Positions 27,149-37,064 of a DNA stretch of 64,000 bases are shown here, piece after piece. Below the pieces are notes generated by a model. It saw only the letters and a list, made by a program, of their open reading frames with translations. It had not been told where the DNA came from and ran no database searches. Numbering within the stretch: the first letter of the stretch is position 1; every line of letters begins with the position of its first letter. The stretch lies in assembly GCA_016865035.1 (NCBI GenBank), contig CP018227.1, forward strand, positions 2,757,501 through 2,821,500, read 5' to 3'. The translations under genes and the position numbers were made by a program. Origin of the DNA: Kordiimonadales bacterium IMCC3096 (lineage in GTDB: Bacteria > Pseudomonadota > Alphaproteobacteria > Minwuiales > Minwuiaceae).

Positions 27149-27940
27149 ATGTATCCTGAACCCCGTCAAGTCGGCCTGGTCAACTGGATCGGCCTCTGGA
27201 CCCTCTATGCCAAGGAAGTGCAGCGCTTCATGAAGGTGGCGGGGCAGACCGTGCTCGCGCCCATCGTCACTACCCTGCTGTTCCTGGCGATCTTCACGCT
27301 GGCCCTGGGGGAGGGGCGGGCGCCGGTTGGCGGTGTCGCGTTCGAGGTCTTTCTGGCACCGGGACTGGTCATGATGGCCGTGACCCAGAACGCCTTCGCC
27401 AACAGTTCCTCCGCGCTGCTGATCGCGAAGATCCAGGGCAATATCGTCGATATCCTGATGCCGCCGCTCAGCGCGGCAGAGCTGCTCGTCGCCTTTGTCG
27501 GGGCTTCGGTCACGCGGGGACTTGCAGTCGCGATAGCGGTCACGGCGGCGATGACACCCTTCGTCGATCTGCCGTTCTGGTCGATTGGCTGGGGCCTGCT
27601 GTTCGTGGTGCTGGCCTCCGTCATGATGGGGCTGATCGGTATCCTGACGGGCCTCTGGGCCGACAAGTTCGATCACATGGCCTTCATCACCAATTTCGTC
27701 ATCACGCCACTTGCGTTTCTCTCGGGCACGTTCTATTCGATCGACCGCCTGCCTGAATTCGCGCAAGGAATAGCGTTCGTGAACCCCTTCTTCTATGCCA
27801 TCGATGGTTTTCGCCATGCCCTCACCGGGCAGGGTGACGTTTCGCTGGTGCTCGGGGGCACGGTGCTGGCCGTCATTGACGTGATTCTGGCCATCTGGGT
27901 TCTGGTCCTGTTCCGACGAGGGTACAACCTCAAGGCTTGA
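27149..27940 (+). CDS. ABC-2-type transporter permease (no adjacent ATPase)
   Basis: A 263-residue membrane protein with six predicted helices in ABC-2 layout: an N-terminal amphipathic segment (WTLYAKEVQRFMKVAGQTV), a central NIVDILMPPLSAAELLVAF segment, and the FITPLAFLSGTFYSIDRLP-like motif (here VITPLAFLSGTFYSID) with FYAIDGFRHALTG. Such permeases export polysaccharide, drugs or lipids with a separate ATPase. No ATPase gene is beside it, so its partner is encoded elsewhere. It sits 83 bases after the mutase gene and may have its own promoter. Confidence 0.85.
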   Translation: MYPEPRQVGLVNWIGLWTLYAKEVQRFMKVAGQTVLAPIVTTLLFLAIFTLALGEGRAPVGGVAFEVFLAPGLVMMAVTQNAFANSSSALLIAKIQGNIVDILMPPLSAAELLVAFVGASVTRGLAVAIAVTAAMTPFVDLPFWSIGWGLLFVVLASVMMGLIGILTGLWADKFDHMAFITNFVITPLAFLSGTFYSIDRLPEFAQGIAFVNPFFYAIDGFRHALTGQGDVSLVLGGTVLAVIDVILAIWVLVLFRRGYNLKA

Positions 27941-28088
27941 CCGTGGGGTGACTGCCCCATAAAACCTCCCCCTTTCCGTCGGGTCAGCATTGATCCGGCG
28001 CCGGGGACCAATCCAGACTTCCAACCAACCTGTCATCCAACCGGAACGGGAGACCTGTTCCCGAAAATCGAGCCCATTGGAGGCCGCC

Positions 28089-29276
28089 ATGATCGATGTC
28101 GTGATGCCGACTTATGCAAGAACCCCCGTTTCCTTCGAACGTGGTGAGGGTGCGCATCTGTACGCGACGGACGGGCGACGCTTCCTGGATTTCGGGTCCG
28201 GTATCGCGGTCAGCCTGCTGGGCCACAGCCATCCTGCGCTGGTGAAGGCCGTGCAGGACCAGGCCGCGAAGCTCTGGCATGTCTCCAACCTCTACGAGGT
28301 GCCTGAGCAGAAGGCGCTGGCGAAGAAACTGACCGACAACAGCTTCGCCGACACGGTGTTCTTCTGCAATTCGGGTGCGGAGGCGTTGGAGGGCACCATC
28401 AAGACGGCGCGGAAGTATCATTCCGCAAACGGTGCGCCGGAGCGTTATCGCATCATCACGTTCGAGGGCGCGTTCCATGGCCGGACGCTGGCCACGATGG
28501 CAGCGGGCGGGCAGGAGAAGATCCTGGCCGGTTTCGGCCCGAAGACGGATGGCTTCGATCAGGTGCCGTTCGGTGACCTCGCCGCTGCCCGGGCTGCCAT
28601 CGGGCCGGAGACTGCCGGCATCCTGGTGGAGCCGATCCAGGGCGAGGGCGGTGTCCGCGTGGCGGAGCATGCTTTCCTGAAGGGGCTGCGGAAGCTGTGT
28701 GACGATGCCGGTATCCTGCTGCTGATGGACGAGGTCCAGTGCGGCATGGGTCGGACCGGCAAGCTGTTCGCGCACCAGTGGACGGACATCACCCCCGACG
28801 TCATGGGCGTCGCCAAGGGTATTGGCGGCGGTTTCCCGCTCGGTGCCTTCCTGGCAACGGCGGAAGCTGCCAAGGGCATGGTGGCCGGCAGCCACGGCAC
28901 CACCTATGGCGGCAACCTGATGGCCATGGCGGCAGGCAATGCCGTCGCCGACACGGTACTGGCCGAGGGTTTCATGGAGCATGTGCAGCAGGTCGCCAAT
29001 CGCATGAAGCAGGGGCTGGCATCCATCAGCGACCGTTTCCCCACTGTCTTCAAGGGCGTGCGGGGTACCGGCCTGATGCTGGGTCTGGAATGCGTCATGG
29101 TGAATGGCGACGTTGTTGCGGCGCTGCGTGAACAGGGACTGTTGACCGTCCCCGCCGGTGACAATGTGGTCCGGATCCTGCCGCCGCTCGTCATCGGTGA
29201 TGCCGAGATCGACGAGGGACTGGGCATGATCGAGACCGCCGCCACCGCATTGGCCGGGAAGGCAGCGGCAGGATGA
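28089..29276 (+). CDS. argD: Acetylornithine aminotransferase
   Basis: A 395-residue class III aminotransferase with the family hallmarks: [47 protein letters not shown] and the PLP lysine Lys243 ([13 protein letters not shown]). It makes N-acetylornithine in arginine synthesis. The ATG at 28089 gives the [21 protein letters not shown] opening usual in alphaproteobacteria; the longer open frame is rejected. It overlaps argF by four bases, and hslO follows. Confidence 0.93.
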   Translation: MIDVVMPTYARTPVSFERGEGAHLYATDGRRFLDFGSGIAVSLLGHSHPALVKAVQDQAAKLWHVSNLYEVPEQKALAKKLTDNSFADTVFFCNSGAEALEGTIKTARKYHSANGAPERYRIITFEGAFHGRTLATMAAGGQEKILAGFGPKTDGFDQVPFGDLAAARAAIGPETAGILVEPIQGEGGVRVAEHAFLKGLRKLCDDAGILLLMDEVQCGMGRTGKLFAHQWTDITPDVMGVAKGIGGGFPLGAFLATAEAAKGMVAGSHGTTYGGNLMAMAAGNAVADTVLAEGFMEHVQQVANRMKQGLASISDRFPTVFKGVRGTGLMLGLECVMVNGDVVAALREQGLLTVPAGDNVVRILPPLVIGDAEIDEGLGMIETAATALAGKAAAG

Positions 29277-30202
29277 GCGCGATCAGGCACTTTCTGAGCA
29301 TCGAGGATGTTTCCGCGGCAGCGCTGCAGGGCATCATCAGGGACGCACGGGACCGCAAGGAGGCCCGGGCGGGGTGGCCCAAGGGCCGCGCCGACGAGGA
29401 TCGACCGCTCGACGGGCATCTGCTGGCGCTGATCTTCGAGAAGCCGTCCACCCGGACGCGGGTGTCCTTCGATGCGGCCATGCGCCAGCTCGGCGGCCAG
29501 ACCACGATCCTGAACGCGGGCGAGCTTCAGCTTGGTCGCGGCGAGACCATCGGCGACACGGCGAAGGTGCTGTCGGCCTATACCGACGGCATCATGATGC
29601 GCACGTTCGAACAGGCGAAGCTGGACGAGCTGGCCGAACAGGCCTCCGTCCCGGTGATCAGCGGCCTGACGGATTCGGGGCATCCCTGTCAGTTGATGGC
29701 TGATGTCCTGACGCTGGAGGAGAAGCGTGGTGGCATCGCCGGGCAGACGATTGCCTGGTCCGGCGACGGCAACAACATGGCCAATTCCTGGATCGAGGGC
29801 GCATCCCGCTTCGGCTACCGGCTGCGTCTCGCCTGTCCGCAGGGACTGGAGCCGGATGCCCAGGTGCTGAAACGCGCCCAGGCTGACGGTGGCGACATTA
29901 CCCTGACCGACGACCCGCGCGCTGCGGTGGAGGGGGCGGATTGCGTCGTGGCCGATACCTGGGTGTCGATGGGCGACGAGGACGCGGCGGACCGCCACAA
30001 CCTGCTGCGCCCCTATCAGGTCGACAGGGAACTGATGGGGCTGGCCCGCAAGGATGCGGTGTTCATGCACTGCCTGCCGGCGCATCGGGGGGAGGAAGTC
30101 ACGGCGGAAGTGATCGACGGCCCGCAGTCGGTGGTGTTCTCGCAGGCCGAGAACCGCGTGCACGCGCAGAAGGGCGTTCTGCTCTGGTGTCTCGGCCACT
30201 GA
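29273..30202 (+). CDS. argF: Ornithine carbamoyltransferase
   Basis: A 309-residue transcarbamylase. The carbamoyl-phosphate motif STRTR is at 59-63, DTWVSMGDE sits near 228, and the ornithine-side motif HCLP has its His at 266 ([10 protein letters not shown]). It makes citrulline from ornithine and carbamoyl phosphate. The ATGA overlap with argD argues for translational coupling. The gene order argD-argF-hslO is common among alphaproteobacteria. Confidence 0.95.
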   Translation: MSAIRHFLSIEDVSAAALQGIIRDARDRKEARAGWPKGRADEDRPLDGHLLALIFEKPSTRTRVSFDAAMRQLGGQTTILNAGELQLGRGETIGDTAKVLSAYTDGIMMRTFEQAKLDELAEQASVPVISGLTDSGHPCQLMADVLTLEEKRGGIAGQTIAWSGDGNNMANSWIEGASRFGYRLRLACPQGLEPDAQVLKRAQADGGDITLTDDPRAAVEGADCVVADTWVSMGDEDAADRHNLLRPYQVDRELMGLARKDAVFMHCLPAHRGEEVTAEVIDGPQSVVFSQAENRVHAQKGVLLWCLGH

Positions 30203-30241
30203 CCGACCTGTCCGGTCGCATTGAGTGATGAGGAACAAGCA

Positions 30242-31138
30242 ATGGCGCAGGCCAAGGCCGCACCGACTGACGACCTGATTCAGCCCTTTCACCTGAACGG
30301 GCGGGAGGTGCGGGGACGCATCATCCGCATGGGATCGGTGGCACATGCCGTGCTGACCCGCCACAGCCTACCCCCTGCCGCCGCATCCCTGCTGGGGGAG
30401 GCGATGGCCCTGACCGCCATGATGGCCAGCGCGATGAAGTTCGACGGTATCTTCACCCTGCAGGCGCAGGGTGATGGACCGGCCAAGGTGCTGGTGGCGG
30501 ACTACCGGAATGGCGGCGATCTGCGGGGCTATATCCGCCTGTCGGAGTCGTTTGACGCGGTGCGCGACACCAGCGCGGATGGCCTGCTGGGCAAGGGCGT
30601 CCTGGCCCTGACGGTCGACCGCGAAGGGGACCACCAGCGCTACCAGGGCACGGTGGAGCTGGAAGGGGACAACCTGTCGAGTTCGGCCGAGTACTATTTC
30701 CGTCAGTCGGATCAGGTGCCGAGCCTGTTCCGGCTGTTCGCGGGGCATGGGCCGGACGGCAACTGGCGTGTCGGTGGCCTGATGCTGCAATCCCTGCCCA
30801 AGGATCCGGACGAGGACAAGGCACAGGAAGACTGGACGCTGGCGGAAACGCTTGCCGCGACCGTCAAGCCGCAGGAACTGCTCGACCCGACGCTTTCTCC
30901 GGCGGAACTGCTGTACCGGCTGTTTCACGAGGATGGCGTCTGGCTGCATGACGCGACGCCGGTGCGGGACCAGTGCACCTGCTCCGTCGAACGCATCACG
31001 GAAGTGGTTCAGTCCTTCCCCGAAGAGGAGGTGCGGGACCTGGCCGTCGATACCGGCGATGTGTCGGTGGACTGTCAGTTCTGCGGTCGAACCTATAGGC
31101 TGCCACTGGATGCCCTGATAGGAGATTCGAGCACATGA
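30242..31138 (+). CDS. hslO: Redox-regulated chaperone Hsp33
   Basis: A 298-residue Hsp33. The C-terminal zinc switch has the CxC and CxxC pair: Cys245 and Cys247 (QCTCSVER) and Cys278 and Cys281 (DCQFCGRTY). Oxidation releases zinc and turns the protein into a holdase. I chose the ATG at 30242 with GAGGAA eight bases upstream; a TTG at 30221 is also possible. The stop overlaps the lipoprotein start (ATGA). Confidence 0.93.
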   Translation: MAQAKAAPTDDLIQPFHLNGREVRGRIIRMGSVAHAVLTRHSLPPAAASLLGEAMALTAMMASAMKFDGIFTLQAQGDGPAKVLVADYRNGGDLRGYIRLSESFDAVRDTSADGLLGKGVLALTVDREGDHQRYQGTVELEGDNLSSSAEYYFRQSDQVPSLFRLFAGHGPDGNWRVGGLMLQSLPKDPDEDKAQEDWTLAETLAATVKPQELLDPTLSPAELLYRLFHEDGVWLHDATPVRDQCTCSVERITEVVQSFPEEEVRDLAVDTGDVSVDCQFCGRTYRLPLDALIGDSST

Positions 31139-31728
31139 ACCTCTCTCGCCGTCGGCTGTTCCTTGTTGCGCCCGCACTGTTGCTGGTGGGGTGCGGTGGC
31201 CCGTCCGTGCTGCCCGACGGGCCGCGCGTGCCGGAGATTTCCTTCCGGCACCTGCCTGCAATCACCTTCGATGTCGCCAGCATCGACGTGCAGCAGCCCT
31301 TCGTCTCGTCCGGCCAGCCGCCGTCGATCGAGAGTCAGATACCGGTCACACCGGCACAGGTGGCACGGAACTGGGCGCGTGACCGGCTGAAGGCCGGCGG
31401 CGCGGATGGGGTGGCGCGCTATGCCATCCTGGACGCCAGCGTTCGCGAGGTTGCACTGAAGACCGACAAGTCCCTGACCGGATTGCTGAAGACGCAGCAG
31501 GAAAGCAAGCTGGAGGGGCGGGTCGAGGTCCGTATCGACATCAACAGTTCAAGGGGCGCGGGTTTCACCAATGCCATCGCGACCCGCAGCCAGACCATCC
31601 CGGAAGGGCTGACCCTGGATGAACGGGAGCAGTTGCAGATCGATTTTGTCGAGGCTCTGGGTCAGGATATGAACCGGCGGCTGGAAACGGAGATCCGCTT
31701 CAACCTGACCACATTCGTGAAGCCATAG
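31135..31728 (+). CDS. Putative lipoprotein (197 aa)
   Basis: A lipoprotein signal (twin-arginine-like RRRLF, hydrophobic core, lipobox LLVGC with Cys20) is clear. The mature domain of about 175 residues is unrecognised; it has the alternating pattern of an alpha/beta fold (ARNWARDRLKAGGADGVARYAI, LEGRVEVRIDINSSRG). It is translationally coupled to hslO by an ATGA overlap and followed by a RidA-family gene. No function is assigned. Confidence 0.7.
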   Translation: MNLSRRRLFLVAPALLLVGCGGPSVLPDGPRVPEISFRHLPAITFDVASIDVQQPFVSSGQPPSIESQIPVTPAQVARNWARDRLKAGGADGVARYAILDASVREVALKTDKSLTGLLKTQQESKLEGRVEVRIDINSSRGAGFTNAIATRSQTIPEGLTLDEREQLQIDFVEALGQDMNRRLETEIRFNLTTFVKP

Positions 31729-31739
31729 GGGACGGCGAC

Positions 31740-32132
31740 ATGGCGAAGGAAATCATCCGGCATCCCGTGCTGCAGCAGATGATCGACAAGGGCAACGTGC
31801 CCCTGTCGTTGGCGACGAAGGGGGCCGGGCTGGTCTTCGTTTCGGGCCTGCCGCCGGTTGATCTGGAGACCGGGCAACTGGTCCAGGGCGATATCGAGGC
31901 ACAGACCCGTGCGTCCCTGAATGCGGTCAGGGCGGTGCTGGAAGAGGCGGGTTCATCCCTCGACAAGGTGCTGAAATGCACGGTCTTTGCCGTGAATGCC
32001 GGACAGTTTGACCGGGTCAATGCCGTCTATGCCGAATTCTTCCCCAGCGAACCGCCTGCCCGGACCTTCGTGACCGTGGGCTCCTGGCCCTGGTCGTTCG
32101 ATATCGAGATCGAGGCGGTGGCACTCGCCTGA
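31740..32132 (+). CDS. RidA/YjgF/UK114-family enamine/imine deaminase
   Basis: A 130-residue RidA protein, starting MAKEIIRHPVLQQMI. The family pattern FVSGLPPVDLETGQLV and the conserved arginine in PPARTFVTVGSWP are present, along with the VLEEAGSSLDKVLKCTVF helix-strand. Such enzymes hydrolyse reactive 2-aminoacrylate and related imines from PLP enzymes. It lies close behind the lipoprotein gene, probably in the same arg-hslO operon. Confidence 0.9.
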   Translation: MAKEIIRHPVLQQMIDKGNVPLSLATKGAGLVFVSGLPPVDLETGQLVQGDIEAQTRASLNAVRAVLEEAGSSLDKVLKCTVFAVNAGQFDRVNAVYAEFFPSEPPARTFVTVGSWPWSFDIEIEAVALA

Positions 32133-32156
32133 CCGCCTTCTGCAAGGAGACTGAAC

Positions 32157-33161
32157 GTGGCACCCAGACAACGCATTGCCGTCACCGTACCCGCCGGCCC
32201 CCGGCTGCAGGACACGATCGACCGCCTGACATGGGCGGAGGCCAATGGCTACGATGACGCCTGGTTCGCCGACGGTGCCGCGCCGGACGCGCTGACCTCG
32301 GTTGCCGCGCTCGGCCCACGCTTCGAGAAGCTGCGGTTCGGCATCGCCGTCACGCCCGTCTTTTCCCGCACCCCCGCCGTGCTGGCGGCAACCGCCAACG
32401 TGATCGGTCAGGCCATGCCGGGTCGTTTCGTGATGGGGCTGGGATCGTCGAGCCAGACCATGATGGTGGGCTGGCACGGTCAGCACTTCGAGAAGCCGCT
32501 GACCCGCGTCAGGGAGACCGCGCAACTGGTGCGCTCCATGCTGGCCGGTGAGAAGTTGGACTTCGATGGTGTGACGGTGAAGAGCAAGGGCTACCGTCAG
32601 GCCCCGCTGGAGCCGACCGTGCCGATCTATCTGGCTGCGCTGCGGTCCAACATGATCGAGATGGCGGCCGAGGTCGGTGACGGCGTGATCTTCAATCTCT
32701 GGCCGAAGAAGGCGCTGCCTAAGATGATCGAGCATGTCCATGCCGGTGCGGCCCGCGCCGGGCGCGACGGCGCGGATGTGGAGATCGTCAACCGCCACAT
32801 GGTGCTGGTGACGGACGACAAGGCAGAGGGCCGCGCCCGGTTCCGCCAGAATTTCGCGCCCTATTACGCGACGCCCGTCTACAACAAGTTTCTCGCCTGG
32901 GCGGGATATGAGGATGAGGCCGCGCAGATCCGCGAAGGCTGGGCCGAGAAGGACCGCGCCAAGACCACCGGCGCGCTGGTCGATGACCTGATCGACGACA
33001 TCGCCATCATCGGCACGGCGGACGAATGCCGCGAACGGCTGCGCTGGGCGGCGCAGACAGGCATCCACACCCACATCATCGCGCCCCTCAGCCCCGATCC
33101 GAAGGAAGCGGTGCGCTGCTTCGAGGCGTTCCGTCCGGAAGTCTTCTCCCTGGCGGCCTGA
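32157..33161 (+). CDS. LLM-class flavin/F420-dependent oxidoreductase
   Basis: A 334-residue luciferase-like oxidoreductase, starting with GTG preceded by AAGGAG. It shows GYDDAWFADGAAPDALTSV, GIAVTPVFSRTPAVLAATA, RFVMGLGSSSQTMM and APLEPTVPIYLAA, typical of the methylene-tetrahydromethanopterin-reductase-like group. The product is unknown. It is the last gene of the arg-hslO-lipoprotein-RidA run and converges with a hydantoinase B gene. Confidence 0.85.
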   Translation: MAPRQRIAVTVPAGPRLQDTIDRLTWAEANGYDDAWFADGAAPDALTSVAALGPRFEKLRFGIAVTPVFSRTPAVLAATANVIGQAMPGRFVMGLGSSSQTMMVGWHGQHFEKPLTRVRETAQLVRSMLAGEKLDFDGVTVKSKGYRQAPLEPTVPIYLAALRSNMIEMAAEVGDGVIFNLWPKKALPKMIEHVHAGAARAGRDGADVEIVNRHMVLVTDDKAEGRARFRQNFAPYYATPVYNKFLAWAGYEDEAAQIREGWAEKDRAKTTGALVDDLIDDIAIIGTADECRERLRWAAQTGIHTHIIAPLSPDPKEAVRCFEAFRPEVFSLAA

Positions 33162-33187
33162 AACGGCTGGTCAGACCCGCCAGCGCC

Positions 33188-33211
33188 CCGGTCGCGTGTG
33201 ATGCGGACCGG
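33188..33211. terminator. Possible bidirectional hairpin between convergent genes
   Basis: CCGGTC and GACCGG form a 6-bp stem with a 12-base loop between two convergent genes. There is no U-tract. Weak support. Confidence 0.3.
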
Positions 33212-33223
33212 AGGCAGGTGGCC

Positions 33224-34993
33224 TCAGCCGCCGCGCAGTGCCGTTGTCGCCGCCATGTCGACCTCTCCCGCATCGGTCAGGGCGACGCGATAGACATCGC
33301 GGGCGCGCTCGCGGCTGATCCAGCCTTCGCGCACGTCCTTCTCGATCCGTGCCGGTTCGCGTTCCGCCGGATCACCGTAGCCTCCGCCACCGCAGCAGTG
33401 CGAGACGATGGTCTCTCCCTCATGCAGGGTGACGACATCGCTGTTCGCGGTCGGCGTGATCTCCCCGTTCGTGCCGCGGATGCCCTGGAAGGCACTGCCG
33501 CCGCGACCGGCGCCGCGCACACCCTGGGCCGGATTGTGGGTACCGTCGGAAACAAAGGCCACTTCCATGTTGCCACGGGTCGGGCCGTACTCGACCAGCA
33601 TGCCGGGGCCGCCCTTCTGCTTCCCCGCGCCCTCGGAGTCGGTGATGAAGCGGCGTGTCTTGACCAGCATCGGATGACGCATCTCGTCCAGTTCGATGCT
33701 GTCCTGATAGCAGAGTCCGGCATTGCCGACGTGGCCCAGCGTGATCCAGGCATCGGTGCCGGGTGCTGCCGCGCCGCCGGTCATGGCCAGGAAGAGCTGG
33801 TTGACGTAGCGTTCCTTCAGCTTCGGATCATAGCCCGACACGACGCCGACGGAGGCGGGCAGGATGGCGCCGGATTCGGCCATGCCGAAGCCTTCCTCCA
33901 GCTCCGCGATCGCTGCCTGAACCGAGTTGGCCACCCGGTCGGCCACATTCGTGGTGGCGACGGAACAGCTTGTCGGATGCTCCGGAATGCCGCAGATCGC
34001 GTTCTTCTTCAGGTGAATGTCGATGCGTCGGAACGCACCGTCATTCTTCGGCACTGACGGATCGATGGAATTGAACACGCCGATCATCGCCGCCGTGCGG
34101 GCACAGGCCTCCGACAGGTTCAGGCCGCAGGGCAGCGCATCCATGTTGTCGGTCAGGTCCACCGCGATCCGACCCGCGCTCGCGTCCACATTGACCGTGA
34201 CGTTGATGGGGATGCCGTCTTCCGGCGTGCCGGGGACCGGGTCATGACGGCTGGTCCACGATGTCTTGCCGCTGGGCATCTTCGCGATGGCGTTGACCAT
34301 CCGATTCTCGGTGTAGTCGAACCACTGGCCCGTGAAGTCATGCAGCGTGTCCCAGCCGATCTCGTCGGCCAGGGAAAGCAGTTCCCGCTCCCCGATGCGG
34401 GCGGCGCCGACCATGGCCAGATAGTCACCCCACCACTGCTCCGGCACCCGGATGCGCAGCATGCACATGCGGATCATGTCACCGATGTTCTCGTAGTTCT
34501 CCTGGATCTTCACGCCGGGGAAGATCAGCGCGCCTTCCTCATAGACGTCGCGCGCATTGCCCATGTAGGTGGTGGGCTGGGAATTGCCGCAGTCGGCCTG
34601 ATGCGCCTTCGCCAGCACGGTGAAGTGATGCACGCCATCATCATCGATCACCGGCACGATCAGGGTGTGATCGGCGGGGTGGGAGCAGCCGTGGTAGGGC
34701 GAATTGTGCAGGAACGCGTCGCCCTTCTTCAGCGTCGGATGAAACTCCTTGATCGACCGCGCCATCAGGTCCGGGCCACTCAGCACATGGATCGGCAGGC
34801 TTTCCGCCGTCGCCAGCAGCCGGTCGTCGGCAGTGATGATGCAGCAGGAGAAGTCGCGGGCGATGTTCAGAACGCCCGAACGGCCCGTGCGCAGCAGCGT
34901 GTTCGCCATCTTGCGCGCGATTCCCTCCAGCCGGTTGTTCAGAATCGCAAGCTGAACGCCGTCGATCTGCTTCGAAGTCGCACTGTCAGCCAT
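33224..34993 (-). CDS. Hydantoinase B/oxoprolinase-family protein without a HyuA partner
   Basis: A 589-residue HyuB-type protein; the ATG at 34993 has GGGAG upstream. N-terminal DGVQLAILNNRLEGIARKMA and the central metal site are recognisable, but the usual NDPYxGGTHxxD is written as NSPYHGCSHPADH. The C-terminal GGGGYGDPAERE end is typical. HyuB acts with HyuA as ATP-dependent hydantoin/oxoproline hydrolase or as acetone/acetophenone-carboxylase-type enzyme. No HyuA gene lies beside it; the nearest pair is at 57.9-61.6 kb. It lies 13 bases downstream of an SDR gene. Confidence 0.82.
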   Translation of the reverse strand: MADSATSKQIDGVQLAILNNRLEGIARKMANTLLRTGRSGVLNIARDFSCCIITADDRLLATAESLPIHVLSGPDLMARSIKEFHPTLKKGDAFLHNSPYHGCSHPADHTLIVPVIDDDGVHHFTVLAKAHQADCGNSQPTTYMGNARDVYEEGALIFPGVKIQENYENIGDMIRMCMLRIRVPEQWWGDYLAMVGAARIGERELLSLADEIGWDTLHDFTGQWFDYTENRMVNAIAKMPSGKTSWTSRHDPVPGTPEDGIPINVTVNVDASAGRIAVDLTDNMDALPCGLNLSEACARTAAMIGVFNSIDPSVPKNDGAFRRIDIHLKKNAICGIPEHPTSCSVATTNVADRVANSVQAAIAELEEGFGMAESGAILPASVGVVSGYDPKLKERYVNQLFLAMTGGAAAPGTDAWITLGHVGNAGLCYQDSIELDEMRHPMLVKTRRFITDSEGAGKQKGGPGMLVEYGPTRGNMEVAFVSDGTHNPAQGVRGAGRGGSAFQGIRGTNGEITPTANSDVVTLHEGETIVSHCCGGGGYGDPAEREPARIEKDVREGWISRERARDVYRVALTDAGEVDMAATTALRGG

Positions 34994-35006
34994 TTTCACT
35001 ACTCCC

Positions 35007-35762
35007 TTACCAGGCGCGCCAGCCACCATCGACGGGCAGGATCACGCCGTGAACCGATCTGGCTTCTTCCGAGGCCAGGAATATTGCCGCGCCGGCCATG
35101 TCGGCGGCGGGCAGGAAATCGTCCCCTGACGGGGTGCGGTCGCGCACCTTCGCGGACCATTCGGCATCCGCGCGCAGTTCGGCGTTCAAAGGGGTCACGA
35201 TGTTGCCGGGGGCCAGGACATTCACGTTGATGCCGTGCGGCGCGAGTTCCAGGCAAAGGGACTTGGTCAGATTGTTCATCCCGCCCTTGGAGGCGCAGTA
35301 GGCCGCCGATTCCGGGAAGCCGCCGATCCCGGCGATGGAACTGACATTGATGATCCGGCCCCAGTGCTGCTGCTTCATGTGCGGCACGCAGACCTTGGTC
35401 AGGAAGAAGGCGCTCTTCAGGTTGGTGTCGAGCTGGCTGTCCCAGTTCGCCTCGTCCACGTCCTCGATGGGACATGGCTGGAAGATGCCGGCATTGTTGA
35501 CGAGAATGTCGACGGGACCGAGGCGCGCGGTGATGTCCGCATGCAGCCTTTCGATCTCCGCGACCTGGCTCACGTCTGCCTGAAACGCTTCCGCTGTGCC
35601 ACCGTCGGCCCTGATCCGGGCCACGATCTCGTCGGCGGTTTCGCGGTTCCGGCGGTTGATGACCGCCACGGCAGCCCCTTCAGCGGCCATCGCCAGAGCG
35701 ATCTCGGCCCCGATCCCCTGGGATCCGCCGGTCACGGCTGCAATTCGGCCTGCAAGTCGCAT
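35007..35762 (-). CDS. Short-chain dehydrogenase/reductase
   Basis: A 251-residue SDR beginning MRLAGRIAAVTGGSQGIG (motif TGGSQGIG), with NNAGIFQP, NVSSIAGIGG and YCASKGGM around the catalytic Tyr-x3-Lys. GGAGCCCTTCC precedes the ATG. It is the first of a two-gene unit with the orphan hydantoinase B and lies downstream of the periplasmic binding protein, on the same strand. The substrate may be linked to that transporter. Confidence 0.85.
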   Translation of the reverse strand: MRLAGRIAAVTGGSQGIGAEIALAMAAEGAAVAVINRRNRETADEIVARIRADGGTAEAFQADVSQVAEIERLHADITARLGPVDILVNNAGIFQPCPIEDVDEANWDSQLDTNLKSAFFLTKVCVPHMKQQHWGRIINVSSIAGIGGFPESAAYCASKGGMNNLTKSLCLELAPHGINVNVLAPGNIVTPLNAELRADAEWSAKVRDRTPSGDDFLPAADMAGAAIFLASEEARSVHGVILPVDGGWRAW

Positions 35763-35843
35763 GGAAGGGCTCCTGGAAAAAAGGGAGCCCCGTCCCGGTG
35801 GTGGCCGGAACGGGGCTCGGGTCGTTTCATCGCAAGGGGTAGA

Positions 35844-37064
35844 TCACCGTGCGATGTAGGAGTAGCGCTTGCCGAACAGCACATCCAGCGGAACAGGTTC
35901 CGAGATGGTGAAGTCAGCGGCCACGGCAGGCTTGCCATTGGTCGTTTCCACGATCAGGTACGGCGCACGATCCTGATGGTGCAGGATGTTCGTGAACGTC
36001 CGCGTTCCGATCAGGAACGGCTCCTCACGGAAGGTTTCCATGGCGGCAATCACGGCATCGGTGTCGAAGGTACCGGCCTTCTCGACGGCACGGGCCCACA
36101 TCTCGACCACCAGGTAACCGGGATAGGTGTACTGGCTGTTCGGACGCTCGCCGAAGCGGGCTTCGTACTTCTTGTTGAACTCCTCAACAGCCGGGCGCGG
36201 ATCGTCACCGTAGATCGACGCCTGCTCGGTCACATAGTGGCCGGTCAGGTTCGGAACGGAGTCAAGCCAGTAGGTGCCGCTCATGGAGCTGCCACCGGCC
36301 AGGGCCGAGGTGATCCCGGCTGCCCGGATCTGGCGAAGCGCACTGGCGCCACCCGGGATGTAGGAGCAGTTGATGATGATGTCGGGCTGCGTCGGCAGGC
36401 TCTTGATGCGGGTGATCTGGGCCGCAATGGAGGCATCGCCGTTCTGGTAGACATCATGACCGAGGATCTCCAGCCCCAGCTTCTCACGCCACATCCAGTC
36501 AAAGCCGTAGCAGATGCCCTTGTTGTACTCGATGGTGGTGTCCAGCAGGATGTAGGCCGTCTTCCAGCCCTTGTTCTGCGCACCCCACTCGGCGATCGTC
36601 GCACCCTGCACGCCCGCGAGAACGGACGAGGAGAAGGCGTTCTTGCCGACACCCTGGATGCCCGCCAGCACGCTTTCCGCACAGAGGAAGATCGCGATCT
36701 TGTTGGCGTTCTTCGCAGCCAGCGCCGCCGGAGCACCGAAGTCGTAGTCACAGTCGACGGCGACCATCTGCGCGCCCTCGTTCAGGACTTCCTGACCGGC
36801 CTTGGCACCTTCGACACGGTCGGTCTTGGCGTCGGCCATGACGTAGGTGATCTTCTTGCCGAGGATGCCGCCCTTGGCGTTGATGTCATCGATGGCGATC
36901 AGCGCCGCATTGGTGGATGGCTGGCTGTAGGCCTGCATCCAGCCGGAATAGGACGCCGCGAAGCCGACGACGACTTCGTCATCAGCGGCGTTCGCCACGG
37001 TCGCACCGGCGGCGAGACCCAGCGCCGCGACCGCGCCGATGGCAGATGTTGCTAGCTTTCTCAT
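35844..37064 (-). CDS. Branched-chain-amino-acid-type ABC transporter substrate-binding protein
   Basis: A 406-residue periplasmic protein. The signal peptide (MRKLATSAIGAVAALGLAAG..) is cut after ANA, near residue 26. The mature part is a Peripla_BP_6 type I fold (VVVGFAASYSGWMQAYSQPS, NEGAQMVAVDCDYDFGAPAA, SYIPGGASALRQIRAAG). AGGAGG precedes the ATG at 37064. Such proteins bind amino acids, amides, urea or aromatic acids. It is divergent from the ATPase/permease genes and must be the binding component of that system. The ligand is not identifiable from sequence. Confidence 0.87.
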   Translation of the reverse strand: MRKLATSAIGAVAALGLAAGATVANAADDEVVVGFAASYSGWMQAYSQPSTNAALIAIDDINAKGGILGKKITYVMADAKTDRVEGAKAGQEVLNEGAQMVAVDCDYDFGAPAALAAKNANKIAIFLCAESVLAGIQGVGKNAFSSSVLAGVQGATIAEWGAQNKGWKTAYILLDTTIEYNKGICYGFDWMWREKLGLEILGHDVYQNGDASIAAQITRIKSLPTQPDIIINCSYIPGGASALRQIRAAGITSALAGGSSMSGTYWLDSVPNLTGHYVTEQASIYGDDPRPAVEEFNKKYEARFGERPNSQYTYPGYLVVEMWARAVEKAGTFDTDAVIAAMETFREEPFLIGTRTFTNILHHQDRAPYLIVETTNGKPAVAADFTISEPVPLDVLFGKRYSYIAR

